From Sequoia sempervirens (taxonomy: Eukaryota; Streptophyta; Pinopsida; Cupressales; Cupressaceae): a DNA stretch of 64,000 nt. Numbering within the stretch: position 1 is the stretch's first letter; every line of letters begins with the position of its first letter. Location: positions 702,919,360-702,983,359 of the forward strand of contig VDFB02270651.1 of assembly GCA_007258455.2 (NCBI GenBank). The letters are read 5' to 3'. Of this stretch, positions 11,630 through 23,769 are shown piece by piece. The translations under genes and the position numbers were made by a program. Under the pieces are notes generated by a model that was given only the letters and a program-made list of their open reading frames with translations, did no database searches and had not been told where the DNA came from.

Positions 11630-11760
11630 ATCCTCCTCAGCATGAGAAATCCATGTTGAATCCTCCACTGGTCTTCCTTTCCACTTCACCAGATATTCTT
11701 TGTATTGCTTGTTCCTAGTGCTCCTTCTGGTTTTGGTATCCAAAATCTATTCAATATCCT
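11630..11760 (-). pseudogene. Chromodomain of chromovirus integrase
   Basis: At the 3' end of pol, just before the 3' LTR, one frame reads RRSTRNKQYKEYLVKWKGRP followed by VEDSTWISHAEE. This carries the chromodomain signature Y-L-V-K-W-K-G and the D-S-T-W-I/E motif. In chromoviruses this domain sits at the C-terminus of integrase and is thought to bind modified histone tails. Two in-frame stops lie just upstream (after the HEG and at the IE-stop-ILDT junction), so the domain cannot be made as part of an intact polyprotein. It decides the classification of the element as a chromovirus. Confidence 0.85.
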
Positions 11761-11799
11761 TTGGTGCTTGATGTGGTAACTACTCTAGATATACTTCAT

Positions 11800-12860
11800 T
11801 GCTACTACTACTTGACTATCCTTCATGATACTCATATATGTATGCAATATTGAAAATAGGTGATATACCCAATGTCTTTGGTAACTCCACTTCATATGCA
11901 TTTCTAGAATCAAACTTCCTTAGAATCTTACACGGTTCAAACTTCCTCATCTTCAACTTATTATATGTTTCCACTGAAAATCTCTCCTTCTTCAGATATA
12001 TACCATCACTTCATCTCCAACATCAAATTATTTATGTCTCTGGTGCTCATCTGCCTTCTCCTTATACTTACCGTTCATGTCCTCCAAATGTTTCCAGAAT
12101 TGATTATGCAATGTGTCCATGAAATCTACAAACTCTTCTGCCTCTACACTCCTTTTGTTCTCCATATTGATGTCTCTTAACTTTGCAACTCCTTTGGGAT
12201 GTGCTCCTATCATGATCTGAAATGGTGTCTTCCCTGTACTCTGGTTCATTGAATTATTGTATGCAAACTTTTCTTGCAGTAAAACTATATCCCAATTTCC
12301 TAGCTTATCTCTAACTAAATATCTCAACAGGTTACCCAAAATTTTGCTTGTCCATATGTCTATGGGTGATACACTAAACTAAATTTTAGGTCTATCTTCA
12401 TCTTCTTCCACAATGTTCTCCAAAAGTATCCAATGAACTTGGTGTCTTTGTTTGAACTATACAATTAGGTAATCCATGCAGTCTAACAATCTCCTTGAAA
12501 AATAAGTCAGCAACATGCACAACATCATTAGTCTTCTTGCAAGGAATGAAATGTGCCATTTTAGAAAATCTATCCACTACAACCATTATAGAATCATATC
12601 CTCTCCATGTTCTTGGAAATCCCAATATGAAATCCATGCTTATATCTTCCCAAAGTTTCTCTGGTACTATCAAAGGTTTATACAGTCCAGTAAATTATGA
12701 CTACTCCCTTTTGAAACTTGATGAATTATGCAATTCTAAACATACTTCCTGACATGCTTATAACTACAGCCAAAAATAATGTTCACTCACCAAAGATACT
12801 ATTTTATCTACTCCAAAGTGTCCTGCTAAACCTCCACCATGCTTCTCTTTGATCAAATTC
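11800..12860 (-). pseudogene. Chromovirus integrase, broken
   Basis: The zinc-binding N-terminus ends the block at 12764-12860 (HGGGLAGHFGVDK, then SEHYFW). The following Cys pair is partly lost, reading C-I-I-H. The catalytic core occupies 12398-12673: [19 protein letters not shown] holds the first Asp, and [15 protein letters not shown] follows. The segment that should hold the second Asp ('IVSDRD') has degenerated to IVQTKTPSS. The core C-terminus at 12028-12339 shows NQSTGKTPFQIM. Beyond it, toward 11840, comes the usual post-core stretch with LKMRKFEPCKILRKF. Stops and frame changes separate these three blocks. Integrase joins the cDNA to host DNA; this copy cannot function. Confidence 0.85.
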
Positions 12861-13039
12861 TCTCTCATTGAAATCCACAGAATACACATTTGATTTCCTT
12901 TGAACAACATATCTTCTTGAATGAAATAATCCAACCATTGGCTCCAGTTTGTCACTACTAGTTCTTTGCATGCTCTCCACGCTTCACCAAAATCTGTATC
13001 ATCCTCATACATATGCTTCAACTCTTCAAAACACAATAC

Positions 13040-13536
13040 TTCTATCCTCATTTCTGTCAGCAAATTCCTTCTACTCAATGCATCTACAACTTTGTTTGAC
13101 AACCACTCCCATGCTTCAACACAAAGGTATAACTCTGCAAGAACTCTTGACCCATCTCATGTCTTTGATTCAACTTCCCTTGAGTATTCAAATACTGCAA
13201 ATCTTGATGATCCATATACAACACAAACTCCTTGGGTGATAAATAATGTATCCACTTCTTCAAGGTTTGAATTATGGCATAGAATTCCTTATCATAAACT
13301 AAATATCTTCTTCTGGCATCATTCAAATTTTCACTGAAATAGGCTATAGGTATTCCTTCTTGACTCAACAGTACTATTGCATTTCCACTTGCATCATAAT
13401 CAACTTGAAATACTTTGTCAAAATTTGGTAATGCTGATATTGGCTTCTCTGTTACCTTTTGCTTCAACAATTCAAAACTTCTTTGTGCTACAAATTTCCA
13501 CTTAAACTTCTTGTCTCTTGTCATGGTCTTTGTCAT
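13040..13536 (-). pseudogene. Chromovirus RNase H domain
   Basis: The block starts with the end of the RT connection (KFKWKFVAQRSFELLKQKVT) and continues into the RNase H fold. The first catalytic Asp lies in VDYDASGNAIV, where the usual text is 'tDASd.aiG'. YFSENLNDARRRYLVYDKEF supplies the Glu-containing helix, and FVLYMDHQDLQYLNTQ the third acidic position. VVDALSRR, which usually closes RNase H in gypsy elements, is found just beyond in another frame (near 13090-13075), so a frameshift lies at about 13085-13100. RNase H removes the RNA strand during cDNA synthesis. Confidence 0.85.
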
Positions 13537-13739
13537 GGGGTTACAAATGCAACTAAAACTTCTAATAAACTTCTAGTAGAAACTAGCTAATCCATGGAAT
13601 GATATCACCTCTCCAATGTTTATTAGTGTAGGTCAATCTACAATTTCTCTTACTTTCTTAGGGTCCATCTTCAGTCCTTTAGCAAAAATGACAAAACCCA
13701 AATATACCAACTTTGTCTTCATAAAGCTACACTTCTTGA

Positions 13740-14260
13740 CATTAATCAACAACTTCTCTTCTCTCAACCTTTGCAATACTTTCTAGATGTGCCGCAAATG
13801 TTCTTCTCTAGTCTTACTGAAAATCAAAATATCATCCAATTTTTAAAAATGAAAAACTTACCCAAGAATTTCTTCAATACCTCATTCATCAATCTCATAA
13901 AAGTGCTCGGTGCATTAGTCAATCCAAAAAGAATTAATAACCACTCGTACAATCCTTCATTGGTCTTAAATGCAGTCTTCCATTCATCTCTTGCTTTGAT
14001 TATGATATGATGATATCCAATCTTTAGGTCAATCTTTGTGAAATACTTCACTCAAATAGTTCATAATGTCATCCATCCTTGGCAATGGAAATTGGTACTT
14101 GATAGTGACCCTATTGATTTCTCTTGAATTTGTACACATTATCCACTCTCCATATTTATTTGGTGCAAGTACAATAGGTACCGCACATGGGATTAATTTT
14201 TTTTGATCAATCCTTTCCTCAACAACTCTTGTATCTTTCAGTGTCATTCTATGTGTTTTC
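13740..14260 (-). pseudogene. Chromovirus reverse transcriptase
   Basis: Read right to left: PNKYGEWIMCTNSREINRVT (14029-14247) is RT motif 1-2, with the usual 'D.R.LN' degraded to NSREIN. Next comes [20 protein letters not shown] (near 14045), which contains the catalytic Asp of motif A, and LPFGLTNAP has become [13 protein letters not shown]. The motif C segment [16 protein letters not shown] is present near 13815-13770 but in a different frame from the preceding KFLGKFFIF, so a one-base shift lies at about 13830. There is also a frame change at 14050. The catalytic residues are mostly still written in the DNA but the enzyme cannot be made. Confidence 0.87.
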
Positions 14261-14340
14261 TTGTTTGGAAAACTTGCTCTCGGTATTAGATCTATATGTT
14301 GACTAATACTCTGGATTGGTGGTAGACCATTTGGTACATT

Positions 14341-15030
14341 CTACAACATGATTTCTTCATACTCTACTAACAACTCTGCTACTTCTCTATTCTTTGTGGT
14401 AGGATTCTCTACCTCTAGACCATTGCTTTTATTTGGAATCAACATAAAACACATGTTCTCATGCCTCAATCCATTTAGAAATTTTCTTCCATCTACCAAA
14501 AATAGTCTAGAAGTGCCACAAACTTTAGTCTTTTCTTCCTCTAAAGGTATCAACTTGATTCTATTTCCCTTTGAAGTCACAGTATAGGTATTCCTTCTTC
14601 AATCATGAATTTCTTTCTTATCATATTACCATGTTCTTCCTAACAGTAAATGAGAAGCATCCATAGGCATAATATCACACAAAAATTCATCCCTATATGA
14701 TCCAATATGAAATTTCACCAAATATTGCTCATTCACCAATATCTTATGCTCATCTTGAATCCATGCTATCCTATAAAGGTTTGGATGTTTCAATCTCTCC
14801 AAATTCAACTTGGTTACCATCTCCTCTGAAACTAGATTATCAGTGTTGCCACTATCAATGCTAACTTTACATACCTTTTGTTCGGAATTACTTCTGGTTT
14901 TGAACAAAAATTTCCTTTGCAGTGGTTCCTCAGTCACTTCTTCATGCATCCAATCTTTCCTCATCACAAATGATTCAAATTTCTCAGGTTTCTCAATTGA
15001 ATTATGGGATCCAACATGTTCTTCATCCAC
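14341..15030 (-). pseudogene. Chromovirus aspartic protease region
   Basis: The reading frame 14626-15030 (134 codons) holds a retropepsin: VSIDSGNTDNLVS at about residues 57-69 carries the D-S-G active-site triplet (nucleotides 14848-14856), and HLLLGRTW near the end is the conserved LLG-R-W flap and C-terminal motif of gypsy proteases. A second open block (14341-14580) follows, the linker between protease and RT. A stop separates the two. The protease would cut the gag-pol polyprotein. The DSG triplet is normal for plant Ty3/gypsy. Confidence 0.85.
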
Positions 15031-16121
15031 ATATGTTGTTCTTCTAGTATGCTTAGGTTTCTTTTTGGTGCTTCCTTTATGACACTCAAATGCTCTATGT
15101 CCTTCACCTCCACACTTGAAATAGGTTCCTCTGAATGGTATTCTCTCTGATCTTCCTTCATCTCTCTGGTATCCCTCATAGCAGTAAGAATTATGACCTC
15201 TATCACTTTGGTAGAAATTTCTATCTTCTCTTCCTCTACAGTATGAATTGTTGTCATTTTCTTCACTTCGGTAGGGTTTTATATATTTGTTCTACTTTGC
15301 ATAAGGTCTTCTTTGTCCAGATTGGGATCCACTCCTCTGGAATCTTCCTCTTGCACTTCTTTGTCTTTGTTCAAACTTCTTGTTCAACTTCTCTTCCACC
15401 TTTAATGCAAATTGGTATGCTTCTTCAATTGATGTCATCTTCCCTAGGCTCAATTCTTCTTGAATGTTTGATTTTAGTCCATTGATATATCTCACCACTT
15501 TCTCTTTTATTGCTTCACTATGATTGGTTTTTATTATCATCTTATAGAATTCTTCAGTATACTCCTTCACAAATTTCTCCTTTTTTCTTAGGTTCTGCAA
15601 TCTTTTCAACAGTTCAACTTCATAGTCGACTGGTATGAATTGATTCTTCAACTTTGTCACCATTCTATCGCATTTGATTATTTTCTCCTTTCCTCTTATT
15701 TTTCTATCCAATTAAACTTCTTTCCACCATAAAGCTCAACATGGCCTTTCAATTTTTTTTTCATAAATCTAAATCTTTCTAGATCTTCAATTTATTCATA
15801 TTCAAAGTATTCTTCCATTTTATTGATCCAATCAATGACTTCTTCGAGATTCAAATTTCCTATGTAATTTTGAATTTCAACTCTAGGTTGCTTACCAATC
15901 TTTGAGGCCACTTTCAATATCTTCACTTGATTTGATTCTTCTTCTTCTTCACCTAGGGCTTCTACAAATTGATTCGCAACATGATTTGCTTCATCATCAC
16001 TTTCATCCTCCTACCTAGAGTTTAGGCCTCGCCTTTGGTCTTCTTCTACTACATCTAATCAGACTCACATCTCACACATCATTTCCAACATCTCATCCAT
16101 TCTTCCAGAAACATTCACCAT
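15031..16121 (-). pseudogene. Chromovirus gag (capsid and zinc knuckle)
   Basis: A start codon at 16121 opens MVNVSGRMDEMLEMM. Downstream in related frames come YIGNLNLEEVIDWINKMEEY (near 15850) and FIPVDYEVELLKRLQNLR (near 15610), then VRYINGLKSNIQEEL (near 15490), the Retrotrans_gag capsid core. A basic RGRFQRSGSQSGQRR stretch follows (near 15320). The zinc knuckle at about 15083-15122 reads YFKCGGEGHRAFEC. The first Cys of C-x2-C-x4-H-x4-C is replaced by Tyr, a TGT to TAT change. In-frame stops occur near 16050, 15792 and 15713, and the knuckle is in a different frame from the capsid. The capsid packages element RNA. Confidence 0.83.
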
Positions 16122-16301
16122 AGCAGATTCTCTCCTTGGTGGAATCTCTCCCCTCAAATCGATGCAACTTCCTCAATTCGACAATCTGGCTACAAGGGTT
16201 TCAACTGCCTCAGAATCGATGATCAGTTGAAAACACATGCAATTTTACTCAAGTCGGTGATCTATTAACCTCAAGGAATTCCTTTAGGACTCAAAAATTC
16301 A

Positions 16302-16312
16302 CTCTGATACCA
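16302..16312 (-). other. Primer-binding site, initiator tRNA-Met
   Basis: On the minus strand, two bases after the LTR end, the sequence is TGGTATCAGAG. This is the canonical complement of the 3' end of initiator tRNA-Met used by many plant LTR elements. Confidence 0.92.
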
Positions 16313-16314
16313 CT

Positions 16315-17099
16315 TGGTGGAGTCATGGATAGAGGGTATAGAAAGAACATTCCAAACCGTGTAGCTTACAGTCAACATAAGAAAAATAATGCAAGAAAAT
16401 GATCTACAAATATGATTATTTATTGAATTGGAAATATCACATGCAACATATGCCTCATGGGTGAATATCCAAGGCTCACGAGCTTACCACAAGGGCATTC
16501 AACATTATAACTAGCCAAAGGCCTTATTACAATCCCCCAAAGGGTTGATACAAAAATCTAACTATCAATCTATCTCTAACTTGATAATTGATTTCCTATG
16601 AATTAGAAATGATTATAAATATGCTTCACAAGTTCCAACAAAAGTTTGCGTTGGCCACAAGGATTTACAAAACCTGATGAATGAACAACTGTGAATGTTG
16701 ACCTCAAAATATGAAGAGATAATCCTTCAGACTTGCGAATCTCCAAGATAGATCACATTGGACCCAAAATTATTGTATGGCACGTTCCATTAAGCTCAAC
16801 ATGATTTGGAATAGGTGTGCACTAAGAAATTTGGACCAGGTTAGCCCCAAATGCTCTGACTAGAAAATATAGTGAAATTTTGAGAGCGACAACTTTCTAA
16901 AAACAAATGCAAATGATTTGAAATCTGGATATGTGATAGATGTCAATGTGTAGAGCTATATCCTACTCCATGAGCTAAGAAATGATAATGCGGTGAAATA
17001 CGAAATGAAATACTGAATTTTCTACCAAGTGAAATGCAAGAAAAGAAATGTTTTTGGTTGATATAAGATTTCTTTACAACCAGGGATGCTCCTACATCA
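16315..17099 (-). repeat. 5' LTR of chromovirus
   Basis: Right copy of the LTR pair (785 bp). On the minus strand it starts TGATGTAGGAGC and ends CCACCA. It is followed outward by the TAATT duplication and inward by the primer-binding site. The partner at 10777-11565 shares the whole length with frequent substitutions. Confidence 0.9.
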
Positions 17100-17104
17100 T
17101 AATT

Positions 17105-20100
17105 ACTTCAAGATTGTATGCTAGTGATACTCTTATTAGAGCTTGCTTTGTAACTATGTTGTGATATTCTATTGGATTTAAATAATACATTCAATAGGTT
17201 TTGAAATGTGGTTTTTTTTTCTCTCAAAAGGGTTTTTCCCATGTAAATGCTACAATTACATATTCCATTAATTATGTTATTATATTATTTCTTTATTTTT
17301 ATAACTTTTTAGATCATATTTAAAATTTTTCTATATAGTTATCCTCTCAAGATTACCATAAGAAGTTAATTCCAACACCCTTTGATTCCTCACCACTTAC
17401 CATGTCTATGATTCAAGATATTTTCATTTTCTTGTCATATGATGTATTCAATGACACTATTTTACTTTAAATTATACATGTGTTCAATGATTAGTTTACA
17501 ATTACATTTACATTACATGCACAATTTCCCCCTCTCCTCCAGTTCTTTGTATTTGATGGAAGAAACCAATTGAATATGGCATATCATATCACTAACATTC
17601 CTTTGTTGAGCTTATTGAAAGTGATAAGTATTGATACACATATTTTTCAATGTGCTTAGATAGATTATGATCACACGACACAACAATGTTTGATATGCCA
17701 TATCATCATTCCATTACTAAATTTTGTATATGTATATTTTTTAACCCCACATTCTCATGATAATTGATAGTAAATTCAATTTGTGATTTGTATTATCTTT
17801 ACCTGTATTATATTTTATACTCATTGCACATCTTGTCTTTGTTTTGTAGGTTCTCATGGATCACACACACCAATGGATGCATAGACAATGATATCTAGTG
17901 GGGTCTATTACTTTATATTGACATTGATATCCTTTCATGTTTGAATATTTAATTCACATACATGTTTGTGAGTGGTCATATACTTTAAGATACATATTCA
18001 TAATTGGATTCACATACACCTCAATGTTAGGGAAAAATGTAATGGTGAAATTTGCATACCCATGTCAATTTTCATTAATTTTGAGCCCATTTTGATGAAA
18101 TGAATTAATACAATTACATATCAACAAATGATACAATATTGTTTGAAGTTGGACTCATTCCCCATCTGTCATCCCTCTCCATTTACATTCATTCCAATAC
18201 ATTTGACCCTATCTCATTTGTATTTGCACATATTCTCACACTTTAGTGATGTATTGCACCTATGCATGAACTTACATCCATTTATCCATTAACCAGTTCA
18301 GTATTAACACTTTCATATCTTAGGTCAATCCTATGGTGTGTGGGGTCAATCTTGCATCGAACAAAATTGATCCTCAAATTTTTAAAATTTAAATATTTTT
18401 TTGGGCCAACTCTTGCTTTTTTCATTCTCATGATGAGTCAACTTGGTATATGATTTGCATGATTCATTGTTATCTAGTGGTATATAAATTCATTCAATGT
18501 TCATTCATTCATCAATTGATTATTTGTTGAAAATTCTATGCATTAGAAACACATTATTAGGAACATCACTCTTCAATTCTTTCAATTTGGAGCACTAAGA
18601 AGGAACCTAAATCTACATCATTTGAGAGCATTTGCATAATTTCAAAGAGTGTTGTCCTCATTCATTTCTATGATTCTAAAGCTGATATAATAAATGGATA
18701 AACCTAGGAGAAGATGATCCTTGTGATCCAATGATCTTCTCAAGGTATCTTTAAATATTGCTAACCCTTGATAGTACCAAATTAGATCCAAAAATCACAT
18801 GATAGATTTGTGCAACATAGGATTGACCTAGTGTTGGGGAACAATTTGCATAAAAGTTCGAGATTGTGACAGTACCAAAATACATTTTTTATATAAAAAA
18901 TATTCATTTTTAGTCCCAAAATAAACAGATTTCAAAATGACATTATAATTATCTTTCATCAATCGGAAAGGCTTTATTTCTAATAATTAAACAAGTATCA
19001 CAGATCCATTGTAATATAAATTTAAATTGTTCTGAAATTTATCCCTAGCACCTTGAGCCTGTTGACGCATATCAAGTCTATGTTAAGATGGATCTGTGTT
19101 GTTTGTAAAATGGTCTGCAATTGGTAAAGCCAGCAGCACCAACCTAAAACAAAGAAGAATCTTGATGCCATGATGTTAGTGCATTTTGCTATGTAAGAAT
19201 ACCTAGGGAAGTGATTTTACTCTTCACTGTTACACAGGGAGAAGACAGGAGCCATTTCCAACATCTCCTTGTTCTCCACCCATTTTTGAAACAAGGGAAT
19301 GACCAGGAAATGTCTCTTGGCTGCTCCCAAAGCTATATGTTGGATACCCCACTATCTATGGGCCAACCAAACCACTTCTCTTATACTGTAGATGGGTAAA
19401 TCCAGACAATAGGAAATAATTTCCTCATAACCATAGATAATTCTCTCTCATTCCATTATCTCCATGCTTGCAACCAACCTGTATACCGAGTGTGAATCGT
19501 TACATAAAACTTATGTGAGGCCAACTATGGTTGGGCACGATTGTTGATGACATTAGGAGGGTGGAAACTAATAATGAGATTTTTTTTTTTAAACATTCTA
19601 ATGTAACCATAGGAACAGATCTAAACTGAGAGTCAACATAAAAAAATTTAAACTTTGGTATTTGAAAAATCCAGGAAGCTGGAAATTTGAACAACCTTGG
19701 AAAATTTGAGATACTTTCTTTGCAATGTATATTACAGATGGGTTTAGCTTAAGAAAGAGGTTAAATGAGATCTACAATATGACAAAGGGAATGGACATCA
19801 AAATGAGTGTAAAAATATAAGGTGAAAAATGTAATCTAGACAATTTTAGATCTTGCAATTAGTAAATTGCTTCCGGTTGTCAAAAGCTGTCATAGGTTAT
19901 TGTAGATGAATTGTCCATACAAATGTACAAAGAAACAAGGTTCATATAAGCATAGTTTTCTGTGCACCACTCCATGAAGGTGTTTTAGTTTTTTGGTCTT
20001 AGGTTGCTTGAGAGAATTCCCTGGACTGATGTAGTCTAGAAGTTATAAAAGACATGGCTGGTTGAATGAGACCTCTTCTCGGATTAACTTTGTCCATCTT

Positions 20101-22435
20101 AATGTGTTAGCATGAATGGTTTTGCACGATAGTGTGTTGTTTTAAGAGTTGTATTCTTATGCACCTTTTTGATGTTTTTTTTTTTTTTTGGTTGCAACAT
20201 TTAGAATTATTTTTGAGAGTATTTGAAAACTACATAGTTTTCTCCAAAGAATTAAAGAAAATCACTAAGAATCAACTTCTCTTGACTTTTTTAAATGATA
20301 CTTAAATTACCAACCACTTAAGCTAGAAATTTCCTTGGTCACACTAACCTAGACAAATAAGAATGTTAGTAGCAAAGTAAAAATAAATGTATAAATTAAG
20401 TTGTGTAAATTTAAAATTAAATGTATTACTCAAGCATACCTAAGGAGTCATCTCTTATTTTTTGGGTATTTAGTATTGCTTCATGATCAACATGTAATTT
20501 TTTTTCCATAGGCTTTTAGTAGATTTGGTTTGGCAAACTTTGATAGCTTGATTGCAACAACAAAATGAGAATATAGCACATATGTTTTATGTGTTGTTCA
20601 AAGTTTCCAAATGCACCTGTATGCTATCTTTAAATTTTTTTTTCCATCTTACAACAATATTTTGTGGAAGCATCATTAGTTTGACCATGAAATTATTATT
20701 GACACTAAATTTAGAGTAGATCTAAGCTTATTTACATGATTCATTAAATTGAATCAGTAGGGTATGGTAACTTATAATGCTCATGTTTCTTTTGTTTATT
20801 GATATGAAGATTGTCATAATGCAATCTATGAAGTTTTTATTTTTTATTATGAAAAGTTGACTTACCTCCACTGTATATATAATGTACTACTACGCTAATG
20901 TAACAAAGTTATGGATTTTGGCAATGTTCAAATAACATACTAATTTGATTCCTATGTAGATGAGATGACAAACATGCAAATGAGTTGGTAATCCAAAAGT
21001 TTATAAAATATGTAATTGAAACCCTAAGATAGAATATGGATGCATATTTGAAAAGAATAAGAGACTTTGAAAGAAAAAACATTATATTAGGGAAGATATG
21101 TATGCTTTACAAGTGTGAATTAGAGATGCTAGTAGGTTATTTTCTACCTATATTTTGTATAATGCACATATTTATATAAATGGCCCATCAAATAGACTCT
21201 ATAATATGGCGACAAGTGTCATGTGTGTATGCTTTATTGATCAAGTGGATAGGGTGATGCCATATTTCAAACCCATATGGTGATAATTGTTTGGTAGGAA
21301 CATGTGGCACAAGCATGAACACACTTCAAATGTGCATGGTTTGACTAGGTACTAGCATGTGTAGCCCTGTGCAAGGCCACAAGATATATGCTAATACTAT
21401 TTCATGATGGTGTATGAAAATTGCACAAAATTACATGAAAAAAATATCGTGTGTAGGTGCACAAGTGTTTTGTTGTGTGAATTGAGTGAAGTTGAGCACA
21501 CAATGGTGCCACTTAAGGGAATGGTTGAGGCTTCAAATAAGGTTCTTAAGGATGTATATGGAGTTACACTTGGATCATTCACTCCTTGAAAAGTAATGGC
21601 ATTCATTGTTAGTGCTAAGCTAAGTAAATTGTGCATGGAGTTTCTAAAAGTTGTCCTACCTAGGTTAATTTGCATAATACCTATTTTTAACTATGCAAAA
21701 TAGTCATGGTCATTGGCATGAGTGTATGGATAATCATGGTATTGATGATATCATCTTTGGAAGCTAGATTGACATAAGCATGATTAAAATTGATGAGATG
21801 TTGAGATTGCATGTGTTGGAACATATAATTACACTCTAAAATAAATCATTCTGAAATTTCCCCACCATCGGTCTATGTCCTAAATCATATTTAAGTCCAT
21901 GCATAAATTGATGTTATCATACCTATTGTGTCTTCTTATACTTTATGTTTTAATTGTTAGTGTAGGTTTTTTATTTTTCTTATGTTAGGGGACATTTATT
22001 TTTTCCTACACATATTATTAAGTTTTCTTAGGTTAATTAGAATTGGTTAATATGAGGACACATAGTGGAATCCATCAACTAATTGTGTCTCTCTCTTCCT
22101 CACATAGGTAGTTGAGTTACACACCATCTTTTAGTTTCTTGTGTCACCTCTCATAACCACTATTCTGTCTTTACCTAAGTAGGTTATGCCACATGTTTTG
22201 GCATTTACCAAGTAGGTAAAACCTCCCACATATTATGGCTAGTTGGAATTAATGTACCTCTTGGATGTAATTGCTCATATTTTTCTATATATATAGCACT
22301 CTTCTCTCACCTTAGCTAGTTCAATGAGAGTAACATGAGTATTGCCAAAATTCTCTTGTAATTATTTCTTGTTTTCTCTCTTTTAGGATTCTCTCTCCAT
22401 TCCACTATTTTGATCTTCAATCATTTTTCAGTTAG
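17105..22435. other. Unassigned region between chromovirus and CACTA element
   Basis: I see no intact gene or protein domain in these 5.3 kb. Short open frames (for example 19211-19399 +, 21397-21675 -) have no recognisable motif. Local features include poly-T tracts (19571-19590, 20173-20190), a TTTTTTATATAAAAAA palindrome near 18885 and a possible LTR piece at 18021-18850. It is probably old transposon debris. Confidence 0.4.
18021..18850 (+). repeat. Possible solo or partial LTR
   Basis: The stretch begins with TGTTAGGGAAAAATG and shares a short phrase with 8588-8640. A plus-strand TATATAAA box lies at 18481-18488. These are LTR-like traits, but I found no matching CA end, target duplication or primer site, so limits are approximate. 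Confidence 0.25.
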
Positions 22436-22615
22436 AGTCACTAGTACAAAAACAACAATATATGATTAAAAAATTACTAATAACTGCATATAAATGACCA
22501 AACATGATCATGTGACCATTAGTAGTTTATTGGCAGTCATTTATAATGCAACCAAATTGATGACTAAACCATTTTTCAGTCATTTATTGGTTGTTTTGAT
22601 TGATCGATTTAGTAG

Positions 22616-22935
22616 TATATTTAGTCATTGATTTTTGTAATTTGATCACTTATTTAGTCATTTTTTATTCACTAATATATTTAGTCATTGATTGTTGTTA
22701 GCTAGTCACTTATTTATTCATTTTTATTCACTGATTTCTGTCCAAATGTTGGTAGTGTATTTAGTCATTAATTTTAATCATTTTTATCAATTTGGTAGTA
22801 TATTTAGTCATTTTTATTCACTGATTTCACTGGTCATATATATTTAGTCATATTTATTCACTGACTTCTATCAATTGGTAGTATATTTAGTCAATTTAAT
22901 TATTAATTAACGTCAATTAGTAGTATATTTAGTCA
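22616..22935. repeat. CACTA subterminal repeats
   Basis: Seven copies of TATATTTAGTCA or close variants (near 22616, 22676, 22757, 22799, 22839, 22881, 22922), interleaved with TTTTTATTCACTGATTTC phrases. Spacing is 40-80 bases. The inverse, ATGACTAAACC, occurs at about 22560. Subterminal repeats of this sort are transposase-binding sites in CACTA elements. Confidence 0.75.
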
Positions 22936-23769
22936 TTTTAATTGACTAATATTTGAGGATTTAAACATAAAACACAAAAAAACACATCAATTATCAATTG
23001 CACACAATAATACAACCATTGAGAAGGAAAAATCATTGAACTTTATTAAAAGAAAGGTGTTCTTACAACTTGCACAAGTCTGAAATATCTATCTTGTTTG
23101 AAAATCGCTTAGAAAGAGAGTTACAATTTTATTTTCAGTCACAAGACTCAAAATATGATTTACAATGCACATAAATGACAAGAAAGAAACTTCTCCAAAA
23201 AACTTCTACAATGATGGAAACACATGCTTGGAATCCTTCAATGCGTACACATGCCCCTTTCATCTCTTAAAACCTCTACAATGTGGGAAATCTTCTTGGA
23301 GCAAGCTGTAATGTGTAGAATCCAAGAAGGAGAGTGTTGATCGTGTCCCACATATGAAGCTCTCTCCTTCAATGCAGTCAATAATAACCCTAGAATCTTT
23401 TCTCCTTTATTTGCAACGTGCCATCTGATATGAGCAATAGGGTACTACCTTTTCCACCATGAATGAAGTTGTGCCTCAATACAACCAACAAAATTACTAT
23501 TAGTCTCAATTCATAAAGGGAATAAAAGTGCGTACTTTTTGTGCAGGGTTACAAAAGTAAGTCAAACATAGTGAAGGAGGAATAAATCTGAATTAAAAAT
23601 TATGAGGGGCAAATCACATCACAAACATGGGAGTTGTGAAATTCGGAAGTGAACGTGATGAAGGCGGTAGAATTATTTACAGATTCAAAGGAGGCACTAC
23701 TAGTAAATATTTTATTGGAATAGAAGAAAAAAAGAATCACATCGCCACCATAAGTGAAATATTATGTTC
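22936..23769. other. CACTA interior without identified content
   Basis: No protein motif is recognised. The stretch 23640-23760 stays open in one plus-strand frame but does not match the PPR protein that begins right after it. It may be untranslated or flanking sequence of captured genes. Confidence 0.35.

Larger units (their letters stand above)
10777..17099 (-). mobile_element. Ty3/gypsy chromovirus, full-length but mutated
   Basis: Two LTRs (10777-11565 and 16315-17099) enclose gag, protease, reverse transcriptase, RNase H, integrase and a chromodomain in the Ty3/gypsy order on the minus strand. The element is flanked by a perfect 5-bp target-site duplication, TAATT at 10772-10776 and 17100-17104. 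The primer-binding site beside the 5' LTR matches initiator tRNA-Met. The chromodomain marks the chromovirus branch, whose chromodomains are thought to steer integration to heterochromatin. The LTRs differ at roughly one base in eight over the stretch I compared, so the insertion is old. Many stops and frameshifts interrupt the polyprotein. The exact chromovirus clade (Tekay, Galadriel, Reina or CRM) cannot be settled by eye. Confidence 0.93.

Noticed and set aside
12949..13337. Plus-strand frames of 96 and 123 codons
   Set aside because: They are antisense to the RNase H and linker of the chromovirus, whose minus-strand text is clearly the coding one.
18885..18900. TTTTTTATATAAAAAA as a terminator or TATA element
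   Set aside because: Simple palindromic A/T sequence with no associated gene; expected by chance in this composition.
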